Shown in pieces: positions 1 to 7,438 of a stretch of 18,886 nt of DNA (the stretch's first letter is position 1; each line of letters begins with the position of its first letter). The position numbers were made by a program, and so were the translations under genes. The stretch is from Conexibacter sp. (GTDB lineage Bacteria; Actinomycetota; Thermoleophilia; Solirubrobacterales; Solirubrobacteraceae), in assembly GCA_025964055.1 (NCBI GenBank), contig JAOPZP010000338.1:1-18886 (forward strand), given 5' to 3'. The notes under the pieces are model-generated. The model worked only from the letters and a program-made list of their open reading frames with translations, did not search any database and was not told the origin of the DNA.

Positions 1-2124
1 CGCGCGGCTCGCGCCGCGCTCGTCGGTCGGCTCGGCGGCGTCCCCCCGGCGGTCCAGCGTGACCGTCATGAGGGCTGCGACGTAGAGGAAGATGTAGCCG
101 GCGTGCGGGAACGACATCACGTCGAAGAGGAACGAGACGACGAGGAACGCCACCGCGCACGCCGCGCCCATGAGCGTGACCGGCGAGCGCTCGGCGTCCC
201 GGCGGCGGATGCTCTTGCGCGCCGCGACGATCACCGACAGCGGGATCAGCAGGTACGCGATGAGCCCGACGACGCCGATCTCGATCGTCGTGCCCAGGAC
301 GTCCGAGTCGAGGATCCGGTAGTCCACGTGGTTGTACGTCCCGATCCCGCGCCCGAACGCGAAGTGGCTGAAGACGTCGGGGCGCACGGCGTCGTAGTCG
401 GAGGCACGGTCGCTGACCGTCGACACGTCGCTGCGGTCCGAGCGGGTGAACTGCGACAGCGTCGACGCGATGGCCCCCGGCGACAGCACGCTGACCAGCA
501 CGAGCAGCACCAGGCCGAGCGGCGCGAGCCGCAGCAGCTCGCGACGACGGAAGTACGCCAGGGTCAGGATCACCGACACCGGCGCCAGCAGCGCGCTCTT
601 GCGGTAGGTGGCGAACGTCGCGGCGACGATCGCGCCGATCGCGATCGCGTAGGCCAGGCGCTTGAGCCACGTCCCGGGCTGCATGAGCCGCACGACCGCG
701 ATGGGCAGCGCCATCGTGAGCATCGTGACGGCCTCCAGCGGCGCCTCGGCCGGCCCGCGGACGATCCGGCGACCGAGCTCGTCGACCGCGCTCGCGTCGA
801 GCTGGCCGTCGACGCTGAACACCGACGGCAGCACCTTGTCGGTCCACGAGTAGAAGAGGTTCTGCTTGAACCGGTACTCGATGATCATCCCGAGCGCGGT
901 GATCACGGCCATGGCGAGGCTGTAGGTCAGGAACGCCCGCACCTCCCCACGGCGGACGGCGCTGGCGACCACGATGAACATCAGGACGTAGGAGATGAGC
1001 AGCGGCAGCTTCTTGACCGCGAGGCCGATCTCCAGCGTGTGGTTGAGGTAGCGCGCGTCGAGCACGACGCTGAGGCAGGCCACGAGCAGGAACGTGCAGA
1101 GCGCGGTGTGCACGATGCTCCAGCGCCAGCGCGGGGCACCGCGACCGCCGGCCGCGATCGCCAGCACCCACAGCCCGAGGATGAACGGCAGCACGAGCCG
1201 GTCGAGGCGCAGCTCGATCGGCGCCGACATGTTCAGGGTCGTCGAGTTGAACGGCAGCAGCCACAGCAGGGCGATGAACCCGGCGAGCATCCACGGGAGC
1301 ATCCGCGTGGTGTGCGGCCACATGTCGGTGGGCTCGGCCGGGCCCGGCGCCGGCGCAGCGGGAAGCGGCAGCTCGCCCCGCCGGCGGGCGCGGCGCCGCA
1401 GGAGCCCGAGCAGCAGCGTGCAGCACAGGACGAAGGCGGTGAGGAACGTCAGCGCGGCGATCGTCATCGCGTCGCCGCCGTTGACGACCCCGCCGCGGGC
1501 GACGCCGAGCTGACGCAGCCGCACCAGCGTGTCGGCGGCCGTGCCGTTCGCCGTCCCCAGCGTGTCGACGTACTGCTGCAGCGCGGCGAACGCGACGTTG
1601 GCCAGCTGCTCGGCCTCCGGCGTCGTCGGCGCCTGGGCGTAGACGTCGAGCACCGGCGTCGTCGGCCGGCCCTCCACCTCCAGCCGGTACGGCGCGCGGG
1701 AGTCGCGGATGTCGCTCGCACGCCGCTCGCTGACCGGCTCCGAGAGCGCCAGCGGCACGTCGGCCGTGGTCCGCCCGAGGCCGGAGAGCCGGTCGGCCGG
1801 GATGCCCATGCGGTGCGCGATGTCGTCGAGCACCGGCTGGCTGACCAGCACGCGGCCGAGCAGCTCGGTGTGCTTGACCAGGCCGTACAGATGCTGCGGC
1901 AGCGCCCGCTTCTGGACCACGGACCGGCCGGGACCGGGCACGTCGACCATGACGTGGGTCACCGCCGCGGACGTCGAGAGATCCCCCGGGCCGAGCCCCG
2001 GCGGCGAGAGCTGGATCCGCCCGGTGTTGACGCCGGCGGCGACGATCCCGGCGACCGCGCTGAGCAGCAGGACCGCGATGAGGTGCGTGCGCCGCACGGA
2101 CTGCAGGAAGGCCATCTTCCGCAC
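1..2124 (-). CDS. Wzz-like / O-antigen ligase (Wzy) fusion membrane protein, 3' end outside window
   Basis: The frame is open from about 2124 down to base 1, so the C-terminus is missing; 708 residues are visible. Residues about 1-260 look like a chain-length determinant (Wzz-type): a basic N-terminus, a membrane helix (LIAVLLLSAVAGIVAAG), an extracytoplasmic stretch of about 190 residues, and a second helix (AALTFLTAFVLCCTLLLGLL) followed by an Arg cluster. The rest is a polytopic membrane protein of the O-antigen ligase/polymerase family, with many hydrophobic helices and the late family pattern GRGIGTYNHVDY followed by an EIGVVGLIAYLL helix. The likely role is polymerising or ligating polysaccharide repeats outside the membrane, with built-in length control. 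GTG at 2124 is preferred because GGAGG lies 5 nt upstream; ATG at 2115 is the alternative. The gene is divergent from the flippase, which fits one polysaccharide locus. The family assignment is solid; polymerase versus ligase cannot be told. Confidence 0.8.
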   Translation of the reverse strand, partial: MRKMAFLQSVRRTHLIAVLLLSAVAGIVAAGVNTGRIQLSPPGLGPGDLSTSAAVTHVMVDVPGPGRSVVQKRALPQHLYGLVKHTELLGRVLVSQPVLDDIAHRMGIPADRLSGLGRTTADVPLALSEPVSERRASDIRDSRAPYRLEVEGRPTTPVLDVYAQAPTTPEAEQLANVAFAALQQYVDTLGTANGTAADTLVRLRQLGVARGGVVNGGDAMTIAALTFLTAFVLCCTLLLGLLRRRARRRGELPLPAAPAPGPAEPTDMWPHTTRMLPWMLAGFIALLWLLPFNSTTLNMSAPIELRLDRLVLPFILGLWVLAIAAGGRGAPRWRWSIVHTALCTFLLVACLSVVLDARYLNHTLEIGLAVKKLPLLISYVLMFIVVASAVRRGEVRAFLTYSLAMAVITALGMIIEYRFKQNLFYSWTDKVLPSVFSVDGQLDASAVDELGRRIVRGPAEAPLEAVTMLTMALPIAVVRLMQPGTWLKRLAYAIAIGAIVAATFATYRKSALLAPVSVILTLAYFRRRELLRLAPLGLVLLVLVSVLSPGAIASTLSQFTRSDRSDVSTVSDRASDYDAVRPDVFSHFAFGRGIGTYNHVDYRILDSDVLGTTIEIGVVGLIAYLLIPLSVIVAARKSIRRRDAERSPVTLMGAACAVAFLVVSFLFDVMSFPHAGYIFLYVAALMTVTLDRRGDAAEPTDERGASRA

Positions 2125-2230
2125 CAACGCCTCCAACGGCCCCGGTCTTTCTCACAGGCGCACGCAAGCCCGGGTTCGGCCGGGCCGTTGTAAGGGCTGT
2201 GACCTGTCCCGTCAGCACGCAGCGCCGGCC
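2125..2230. promoter_or_regulatory. Divergent intergenic region between polymerase and flippase genes
   Basis: This 106-bp gap separates two divergently transcribed polysaccharide genes and should hold both promoters. It contains a 6-bp inverted repeat, GCCCGG / CCGGGC, at 2168-2185 with a 6-nt spacer, which could be an operator. No convincing -35/-10 pair is visible in either direction. The flippase has no clear Shine-Dalgarno, whereas the polymerase does (GGAGG near 2130-2134). The promoter role is inferred from gene orientation. Confidence 0.3.
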
Positions 2231-3754
2231 GTGACCGACGCGCGCACCAACGAGGAGCTGACCCGGACGACCGCAGCCGGCCTGCGATGGATGGCCCTCG
2301 GGCGGCTGGCCACGGAGATCCTGCTCCTCGGCTCGATGGTCGTGCTGGCCCACCTGATCCCGCCCAAGGCGTTCGGCATGTTCGCGATCGCCGTGATCGT
2401 CCAGGAGCTGGCCGTCAACGTCCCCAGCGAGGGCGTGGCCAGCTCGATCGTGCAGCGCGCCGAGGTCGAGCGCGAGCACCTCCAGGGCGGCCTGGCGGTG
2501 GCGCTGGTCTCGGCGCTGGGCCTGACGGCGCTCACGCTCGTGCTGGCCGAGCTCGTCGTCCGCCCGATCTTCGGCGCGGAGACCGCGACGCTCCTCGCGC
2601 TGACCGCCCCGTGGTTCGTGCTCGGCGCGATCGTCGCGATCCCCATGGCGATGCTGCGGCGCGACCTCGACTTCCGCCGGCTCTCGATCCTGACGTTCGC
2701 CCAGAGCCTGGCCCGGGCGGTGGTGAGCATCGTGCTCGCGGCCGCGTTCGGGCTCGACGCCTCCGCGCTGGTCCTCGGCGGGCTGGCGGGCATGCTCGCC
2801 GTCACCGTCCTCGGCGTGGCGTTCCGGCCCGTGCCGCTCCCGCGCTGGCGCGGGAAGGCCATCCGCGAGCTGCTGCACTACGGCGGCCCGGCGTCGCTGG
2901 CGTGCTTCTGCTGGGCGGGCTTCCGCAACGGTGACTACGCGATCGTCGGCGCGCGCCTCGGCTCGGCGCAGGCCGGCTTCTACTGGCGCGGCTACCAGCT
3001 GGCGGTCGAGTACCAGTCCAAGATCAGCTCGGTCATGGCGCAGATGGCCTTCCCCGTCCTGGCCCGCACCGCCGGCACGGCCGAGATGTTCGCGATGCGC
3101 GGACGCATGGTGCAGCTGCTGACCGTCGTCTCGTTCCCGATGCTGTCGGGCCTGGTCGTGCTCGCCCCGACGCTGATCCCGTGGGCGTTCGGCTCCGAGT
3201 GGCAGCCGGCGGTGCTCCCCACCCAGATCTTGGCCGGCGCGGGCGCGTCGAGCGTCGTCATCGACGCCGTCGGCAGCGTGCTCATGGCCGCCGGCCGGGC
3301 CCGCGCCCTCCTCGGCTACGGCGTGGCCCACTTCGTCTTCTATATCGGCGCCGTGCTCGTCGGGTCGCGCTGGGGGCTGACCGGCGTGAGCATCGCCGCG
3401 GTCTCCAGCCACGCCGTGTTCCTCGTCGTCGCCTACCAGGTGATGCTGCAGGGCCGCGACGAGCCGGTCCTGCGCTTCCTGTGGGCCGACCTGCGTGCCG
3501 GCGTCACCGGCTGCGTGGCGCTCGTCGCGGTGGCGGTGCCGCTCAGCTTGCTGCTGGGCCACAACCATGCGCCGGCGCCGGTGCACCTGCTGGTCGTCGG
3601 CCTCGCCGCGGGCGCCGCCTACGCGGCGGCGCTGCGGCGCTGGTGCCCCGCGGCATGGCAGGACCTCGCCGCGCTCGTGGCGCGCGTGGTGCCCTCCGGC
3701 GCCGTGCGGCGGGTCACCCGGCACGTGCCGGTCCTCGCGGGGCGGTCGTCGTGA
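2231..3754 (+). CDS. Wzx-type polysaccharide flippase (MOP superfamily lipopolysaccharide biosynthesis protein)
   Basis: A 507-residue polytopic membrane protein with about 12-14 hydrophobic helices and no signal peptide, the usual size for Wzx/PssL flippases of the MOP exporter superfamily. Recognisable family features are the N-terminal AAGLRWMALGRLATEILLLG helix region, the RRDLDFRRLSIL loop after the fourth or fifth helix, and the LLHYGGPASLACFCW segment that opens the second half. Such proteins flip undecaprenyl-linked repeat units to the outer face of the membrane, where a Wzy-type polymerase uses them; the divergent neighbour is such an enzyme. GTG at 2231 is the only sensible start: the frame upstream continues without initiation codons into sequence antisense to the polymerase gene. 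The TGA overlaps a possible GTG start of the next gene, so the two are probably cotranscribed. The substrate cannot be predicted. Confidence 0.85.
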   Translation: MTDARTNEELTRTTAAGLRWMALGRLATEILLLGSMVVLAHLIPPKAFGMFAIAVIVQELAVNVPSEGVASSIVQRAEVEREHLQGGLAVALVSALGLTALTLVLAELVVRPIFGAETATLLALTAPWFVLGAIVAIPMAMLRRDLDFRRLSILTFAQSLARAVVSIVLAAAFGLDASALVLGGLAGMLAVTVLGVAFRPVPLPRWRGKAIRELLHYGGPASLACFCWAGFRNGDYAIVGARLGSAQAGFYWRGYQLAVEYQSKISSVMAQMAFPVLARTAGTAEMFAMRGRMVQLLTVVSFPMLSGLVVLAPTLIPWAFGSEWQPAVLPTQILAGAGASSVVIDAVGSVLMAAGRARALLGYGVAHFVFYIGAVLVGSRWGLTGVSIAAVSSHAVFLVVAYQVMLQGRDEPVLRFLWADLRAGVTGCVALVAVAVPLSLLLGHNHAPAPVHLLVVGLAAGAAYAAALRRWCPAAWQDLAALVARVVPSGAVRRVTRHVPVLAGRSS

Positions 3755-3801
3755 TCGGGGCGCACGCGGAAGGCGACGGGGTTTCGGGACGTTCTTCCCC
3801 C

Positions 3802-4449
3802 ATGGAGCCGGTGAGCCTCGACCAGACGCGGTCCCGCGACGCGACCGCGGTGGCGATCACGGGCGCGCCCGACCTTCTCGGCGCCGCCGCCGTGCTGCTC
3901 GCCGACGCCGGCTTCGCGATCGCCGACGGCCTGGAGACGGCGGCCCTCGCGGTCGTCGCGCTCGAGACGGCCGACCCGGCGTCGATCAGCACCATCGCGC
4001 GGCTCGCCGAGCGCCACCCCGACCTGCAGATCCTCGCCGTCGTCCCCGACGACGCCTCCAACGCCTCCCTGCGGCGCGCGCTGGTCGCCGGCGCGCGCGG
4101 CCTGCTCCTGGCCGGCGACCTGGCGATCGCCCTGGTCGCGACGGCGCGGGCGATGCTCGCGGGGCAGCTTGCCGTCCCGACGGTGCTGGGTCGCCAGATC
4201 GCCCCGCGCCCGCTGTCGCACCGCGAGCGCGAGATCATCGGGCTCGTCGTGCTCGGCCTCACCAACCGCGAGATCGCCGATCGGCTGTTCCTGGCCGAGA
4301 GCACGGTCAAGACGCACCTCTCGTCGGCCTTCCGCAAGCTCGACGCGCGCTCGCGCGCCGAGGCCGTCGCGCGCATCACGGACCCCGAGTCGGGCTACGG
4401 CATGGGGATCCTCGCGACGCCCGACGGCGCCGCGGCCGCGACCACCTGA
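3802..4449 (+). CDS. LuxR-family transcription factor with degenerate receiver domain
   Basis: 215 residues. The C-terminal part (about 135-190) is a clear LuxR/NarL helix-turn-helix: PLSHREREIIGLVVLGLTN, then EIADRLFLAESTVKTHLSSA. Residues about 14-125 have the length and pattern of a receiver domain, but its active site is gone. The N-terminal acidic pair is replaced (VAITGAPD), the phospho-acceptor position carries Glu55 (VVALETADP), and the conserved Lys after the fourth strand is missing (GLLLAGDL). It is therefore probably not controlled by phosphorylation; Glu may mimic the phosphorylated state. ATG 3802 is used here. GTG 3751 is an in-frame alternative that overlaps the flippase stop (GTGA) and would add 17 residues; neither has a strong Shine-Dalgarno. 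Its position after the flippase suggests control of this polysaccharide locus, which is inference. Confidence 0.8.
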   Translation: MEPVSLDQTRSRDATAVAITGAPDLLGAAAVLLADAGFAIADGLETAALAVVALETADPASISTIARLAERHPDLQILAVVPDDASNASLRRALVAGARGLLLAGDLAIALVATARAMLAGQLAVPTVLGRQIAPRPLSHREREIIGLVVLGLTNREIADRLFLAESTVKTHLSSAFRKLDARSRAEAVARITDPESGYGMGILATPDGAAAATT

Positions 4450-4470
4450 GCCGGCGGGCCGCCGGCTCAG
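4446..4470. terminator. Bidirectional hairpin between convergent genes
   Basis: A perfect 12-bp inverted repeat (CTGAGCCGGCGG / CCGCCGGCTCAG) with one central base. The stop codon of the LuxR gene (TGA 4447-4449) and that of the converging glycosyltransferase gene (4467-4469 on the other strand) both lie inside the stem. There is no T tract on either side, as is common for GC-rich actinobacterial hairpin terminators. It can work for both strands. Confidence 0.75.
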
Positions 4471-4967
4471 CCGCGCGGCGCGGCGACGGGCGCGCCGTCG
4501 AGGAACGTCCGCAGCGCGCCGATGAGGCGCTCGGACGCGAAGGGGCCGAGCCGCTCGTGGGCTTCGAGCTCGTCGAGGCCCTCGAGCTCACCGACGAGGT
4601 CGCTCTCGGTGAACGCCACCCGGACGCCGCGACGATCGGCGAAGCGCTGCGCGGTGGCGACCTGGTGGTCGTTGCGGTGCTCGCCCAGCGCGGCGCGCCG
4701 CGGCAGGATGAGCAGCGGCTTGCCGAGCTCGAGCGCGCCGAGGATCGTGCCCATCCCCGCGTGCGCGACGACGGCATCGGCCTCGGCCATGCGGGCGCGG
4801 CACTCGGCCGGGTCGACGAAGGCGGCGTGGCGGAGGTGGCGCGGCGTCAGCGGCGAAGGGCCGATCTGCGCGAAGACGTCGGCGTCGGGCCGGGTCGCGG
4901 CCCACGCGTCGACCGTGGCGATGAGCCGGTCGAACGGGAGCTGCGTGCCCACGGTGACGAAGATCAC
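4467..4967 (-). CDS. PssE/Alg13-like glycosyltransferase catalytic subunit (GT28 C-terminal domain)
   Basis: 166 residues matching a free-standing C-terminal half of a GT28 (MurG-like) glycosyltransferase. The N-terminus VIFVTVGTQLPFDRLI is the hallmark VTVGT...FDRL of Alg13/PssE/EpsF proteins. The sugar-nucleotide-binding region has AVVAHAGMGTILGALELGKP, followed by LILPRRAALGEHRNDHQ, where the family has PR....EH...HQ. Such subunits bind the UDP-sugar and act only together with a membrane-anchored Alg14/PssD partner, which is the gene just upstream. The GTG start at 4967 overlaps the partner's TGA by 4 bp (GTGA), pointing to coupled translation and 1:1 supply. The pair would add an early sugar (GlcA or GlcNAc in known cases) to the lipid-linked primer. 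The exact sugar is unknown. Confidence 0.85.
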   Translation of the reverse strand: MIFVTVGTQLPFDRLIATVDAWAATRPDADVFAQIGPSPLTPRHLRHAAFVDPAECRARMAEADAVVAHAGMGTILGALELGKPLLILPRRAALGEHRNDHQVATAQRFADRRGVRVAFTESDLVGELEGLDELEAHERLGPFASERLIGALRTFLDGAPVAAPRG

Positions 4968-5428
4968 AGGACCGCCCCCTCGTAGCGGACCGAGTCGCCC
5001 GCGAGGTGCGGCCATTGCGTCAGGCAGAGATCGACCTGCGACGCGGCCATCCTTCCCGACAGCGACAGCTCCTCGACGTTGGCGACGCTGTCGATCCAGA
5101 CCGTCCGGGCGCGCATGAGCTTGGCGACGCGCATGGCGAGATAGCCGGGCGCGGCGCCCGTGGAGACCACCACCTCGGGCCGCTCGCGCGCGAGCACCCA
5201 CACGATCTTCAGCAGGCTGCGCAGCAGCGCGAGCTTGTTGGAGCGGTTGCCGTCGGCGACCGTGTAGAAGCGCCGCGGCGCGACCTCGTCGCGATGGCCG
5301 GCGTCCGTCGTGAGGTACGCGACGTCGTGGCCGGCGAACGCGGGCTCCAGGCGGCGCAGCTGCACCCAATGACCACCGCTGGACGCGACGGCGAGAACCC
5401 GCCGGCGGCGTGCTTGCACCATGCCCAT
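4964..5428 (-). CDS. PssD/Alg14-like glycosyltransferase membrane-anchor/acceptor subunit
   Basis: 154 residues, close to the usual size of PssD/Alg14-type subunits. Diagnostic points are the N-terminal VLAVASSGGHWVQLRRLEPA (the SSGGH..QL motif), the YTVADGNRSNKLALL segment, a short hydrophobic region LLRSLLKIVWVLARERPEVVV ending in STGAAPG, and RTVWIDSVANVEELSLSG, where the family has E......S.tG. These form the acceptor-binding N-terminal half of a split GT28 enzyme and recruit the catalytic PssE-like subunit encoded next with a 4-bp overlap. ATG 5428 is chosen; ATG 5422 and GTG 5419 are close alternatives, and none has a strong Shine-Dalgarno. The upstream small membrane-protein gene ends 52 bp before it, so all three are probably one transcript. 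Confidence 0.85.
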   Translation of the reverse strand: MGMVQARRRRVLAVASSGGHWVQLRRLEPAFAGHDVAYLTTDAGHRDEVAPRRFYTVADGNRSNKLALLRSLLKIVWVLARERPEVVVSTGAAPGYLAMRVAKLMRARTVWIDSVANVEELSLSGRMAASQVDLCLTQWPHLAGDSVRYEGAVL

Positions 5429-5480
5429 CAACGCGGCCCGAGCCCCGGAGCTTGCGAGCGCCGCGGCGCCGCGGCGCCGG

Positions 5481-5645
5481 TCAGGCGATGAGGCGCAGGG
5501 CCTCGCGCGCCGGATGCGCGCGCTCGCGGCGCGCGGCGGCGAAGAGCACCCGGTCGCTGCGGGCGGCACCGACGCAGACGGCGATGACGACCGTCACGAC
5601 GGCAACCCACAGCGCGGCGACGAGCGCCAGGGCGATCAGCAGCAT
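5481..5645 (-). CDS. Small single-pass membrane protein, unknown function
   Basis: A 54-residue frame starting at ATG 5645: one long hydrophobic helix (LLIALALVAALWVAVVTVVI, residues about 2-30) followed by a basic tail (RRERAHPAREALRLIA). It has codon usage like its neighbours and the positive-inside pattern expected of an N-out, C-in anchor. GGAGAGG lies 14 nt upstream, rather far for a ribosome site; an earlier in-frame ATG at 5690 would place that GGAGAGG inside the gene and add 15 residues. It sits between the initiating sugar-phosphate transferase and the PssD/PssE pair, so it may be an accessory of the polysaccharide assembly complex. I do not recognise a family. A candidate regulatory dyad lies just upstream. 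Confidence 0.5.
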   Translation of the reverse strand: MLLIALALVAALWVAVVTVVIAVCVGAARSDRVLFAAARRERAHPAREALRLIA

Positions 5646-5666
5646 GTGGGGTGACCGAGCCTCTCC

Positions 5667-5690
5667 ATGGGGTTGTCGTGTACCCCCCAT
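5667..5690. promoter_or_regulatory. GGGGTT-N6-TACCCC dyad upstream of small membrane protein/PssDE genes
   Basis: The 126-bp gap before the small membrane protein holds GGGGTT (5669-5674), a 6-nt spacer and TACCCC (5681-5686), with outer ATGGGG (5667-5672) and CCCCAT (5685-5690) also complementary. On the minus strand it includes GGGTAC, the form of a sigma-B/sigma-F-type -10 element, 34 nt before ATG 5645, but no matching -35 was found. A very similar dyad lies at 11018-11041. Either an operator or a promoter element is possible. Confidence 0.4.
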
Positions 5691-5771
5691 CGTCACCCAC
5701 CTCCCGGCGGAAGAGCAGAACGGCCCGAATCTCATCCTCTCCGAGCGTGAACACCCAGGGTCGGTGGCCGT

Positions 5772-7298
5772 TCAGACGTTGCCGCGGCGCAGCACGTGGC
5801 GGACCGTCCGCACGAGCAGCTTCAGGTCCAGCCACAGCGACCAGTTCGCCACGTAGACGTAGTCGATGCTGACCATCTCCTGCATCGGCACGCGCATCCC
5901 CATGACCTGCCAAGGGCCCGTCATGCCCGGCGTCAGGTGCAGGCGGCTGCGATCGAGGCCGAGGACCTGGGCGTCCTCGTCGACGACCAGCGGACGGGGC
6001 CCCACGAGGCTCATCTCGCCGCGCAGCACGTTGAGCAGCTGCGGCAGCTCGTCGAGCGACGTGCGCCGCAGGATCCGGCCCACGCGGGTCACGCGCGGGT
6101 CGTCGACGATCTTGAAGAGGCCGTCGCCGGCGACGTTGAGCTCGCGCAGGTTCTCGCGCTGGGCGTGGGCGTCGACGACCATCGACCGGAACTTGAAGAT
6201 CGAGAAGTGCTTGCCGTCGCGGCCGACGCGGACCTGGCGGTAGAGGATCGGCCCGCGCGAGTCGAGGCGGACGGCCAGGGCGATGAGCGCCAGGACCGGC
6301 GCGATCGCCAGCACGCCGATCCAGGTCATGGCGAGGTCGAAGGCCCGCTTGATGAAGCGCGACGAACGGGAGAGGCCGAACTGGCGCACGCCCAGGAGCG
6401 TCATCCCCTCGAGGTCCTCGGCCTCGACGGTCGAGCCGACGATGTCGAGCATCCGCGGCTGGACGCTGACACGCACGCCCAGCGCCTTGCCGACCCGGAT
6501 GAGCTCGGTGATCCCGCGACCGTCGGCGGTGCTCGGGGCGATGATCAGGCGGTCCAGGCGCAGCTCGCTGACGACGTGCCCGATCGCCTCCAGCCCGGCG
6601 AGGCCGGTGAGCGCGTCGTCGTCCTCGAGCGGCAGGGACGCGACGACCGTGGCGCGGACGCGGGCGGCGACGAGCTTCTGGCGGATGCGGTCGGCCCGGG
6701 CCGTGTCGCCGATGACCAGGCAGCGCTCGATCGGCGACAACCGGGCGGCCAGCACGCGTGCGGCCGTCCGGCCGACGAAGACGGCGGCGAAGAACCCGAG
6801 CCACAGCGCGAGGAGCTGGGTGCCGCCCAGCGCGCCGCCGAGCATCATCGGGCCGAGGATCGTGGTGACCAGCGCCATGAGCCCGCTGAGCTGCAGCAGG
6901 ACCGGCGCCTCGTCGAGCGTCGAGTGCGTCAGGCGCATGTCGTCGCGGTCGTAGAGGCCGGCGACCTTGAACAGCACCACGGTCAGCGGCATGCACGCCA
7001 GCACGAAGATGCCGGGACGCGCCTCGCCCAGTACCGAGAGGACCACGACGAGGGCCAGCACGGCGGCCACCGCGTCGGCGGCGCCCAGGAGCCGGCGGTG
7101 CAGCGCCGCCGGGCCGAGGAGCGCCGCGATGCCGCGCACCTGAGCGGCCAGCGGCGGCGCAAGGCCGGGCGCCGGCATGCCGGCCTCGGCGAGCGAGGGG
7201 CCCATCGGCACGGCGACGGGGCGCCGGCGCAGGGCGAGCGGGAGTGCCGACCCGTCGGGATCGTGCAGCGTCAACTTGGTGGCCGTCTGTGGGGTCAT
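5772..7298 (-). CDS. Polyprenyl glycosylphosphotransferase (WbaP/CpsE-type initiating sugar-phosphate transferase)
   Basis: 508 residues, the normal size for exopolysaccharide polyprenyl glycosylphosphotransferases. The N-terminal half has about four membrane helices (residues about 70-90, 96-112, 135-155, 162-180), then a nucleotide-fold-like cytoplasmic domain (VIGDTARADRI, about 195-205). The C-terminal catalytic domain has the bacterial sugar-transferase signatures: IKRAFDLAMTWIGVL (316-330), GPILYRQVRVGRDGKHF (349-365), KFRSM (369-373), SLDELPQLLNVLRGEMSLVG (414-433) and the final GMTGPWQV (458-465). It transfers a sugar-1-phosphate from a nucleotide sugar to undecaprenyl phosphate at the inner membrane face, the first committed step of repeat-unit assembly. 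ATG 7298 is chosen because no other in-frame start lies close by; its Shine-Dalgarno is weak. The sugar transferred is not predictable. Confidence 0.92.
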   Translation of the reverse strand: MTPQTATKLTLHDPDGSALPLALRRRPVAVPMGPSLAEAGMPAPGLAPPLAAQVRGIAALLGPAALHRRLLGAADAVAAVLALVVVLSVLGEARPGIFVLACMPLTVVLFKVAGLYDRDDMRLTHSTLDEAPVLLQLSGLMALVTTILGPMMLGGALGGTQLLALWLGFFAAVFVGRTAARVLAARLSPIERCLVIGDTARADRIRQKLVAARVRATVVASLPLEDDDALTGLAGLEAIGHVVSELRLDRLIIAPSTADGRGITELIRVGKALGVRVSVQPRMLDIVGSTVEAEDLEGMTLLGVRQFGLSRSSRFIKRAFDLAMTWIGVLAIAPVLALIALAVRLDSRGPILYRQVRVGRDGKHFSIFKFRSMVVDAHAQRENLRELNVAGDGLFKIVDDPRVTRVGRILRRTSLDELPQLLNVLRGEMSLVGPRPLVVDEDAQVLGLDRSRLHLTPGMTGPWQVMGMRVPMQEMVSIDYVYVANWSLWLDLKLLVRTVRHVLRRGNV

Positions 7299-7400
7299 GG
7301 TGTCGGAGTCGTTCCGTGAGTGCTCGACCGCCGCGACGACCGGGCAGCATCTTCGTGATGCCTGCCGTGGCAGCCTTGATGGCGGACGTGCATGACTGGG

Positions 7401-7432
7401 CCTGCCTGCGGCGCGGGCGCCGCAGGTGCAGG
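7401..7432 (-). terminator. Hairpin terminator after LuxR gene
   Basis: A perfect 10-bp stem CCTGCGGCGC / GCGCCGCAGG (7405-7426), flanked by a further CCTG / CAGG pair (7401-7404, 7429-7432), begins 7 nt after the stop codon of the LuxR gene. There is no T run. It likely separates that gene from the sugar-phosphate transferase downstream. The remaining gap to 7299 shows no clear promoter. Confidence 0.6.
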
Positions 7433-7438
7433 TGGTGC

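Noticed and set aside
103..2193. A 696-codon plus-strand open frame opposite the polymerase gene
   Set aside because: It is Arg/Asp/His-rich, has no domain pattern, and lies antisense to a clear membrane protein; long antisense frames are expected at this GC content.
5464..5479. A 16-nt perfect GC palindrome between the small membrane protein and the PssD-like gene
   Set aside because: It is a run of GGCGCC/GCGGCGCC likely by chance at this GC content and lies inside a probable operon.
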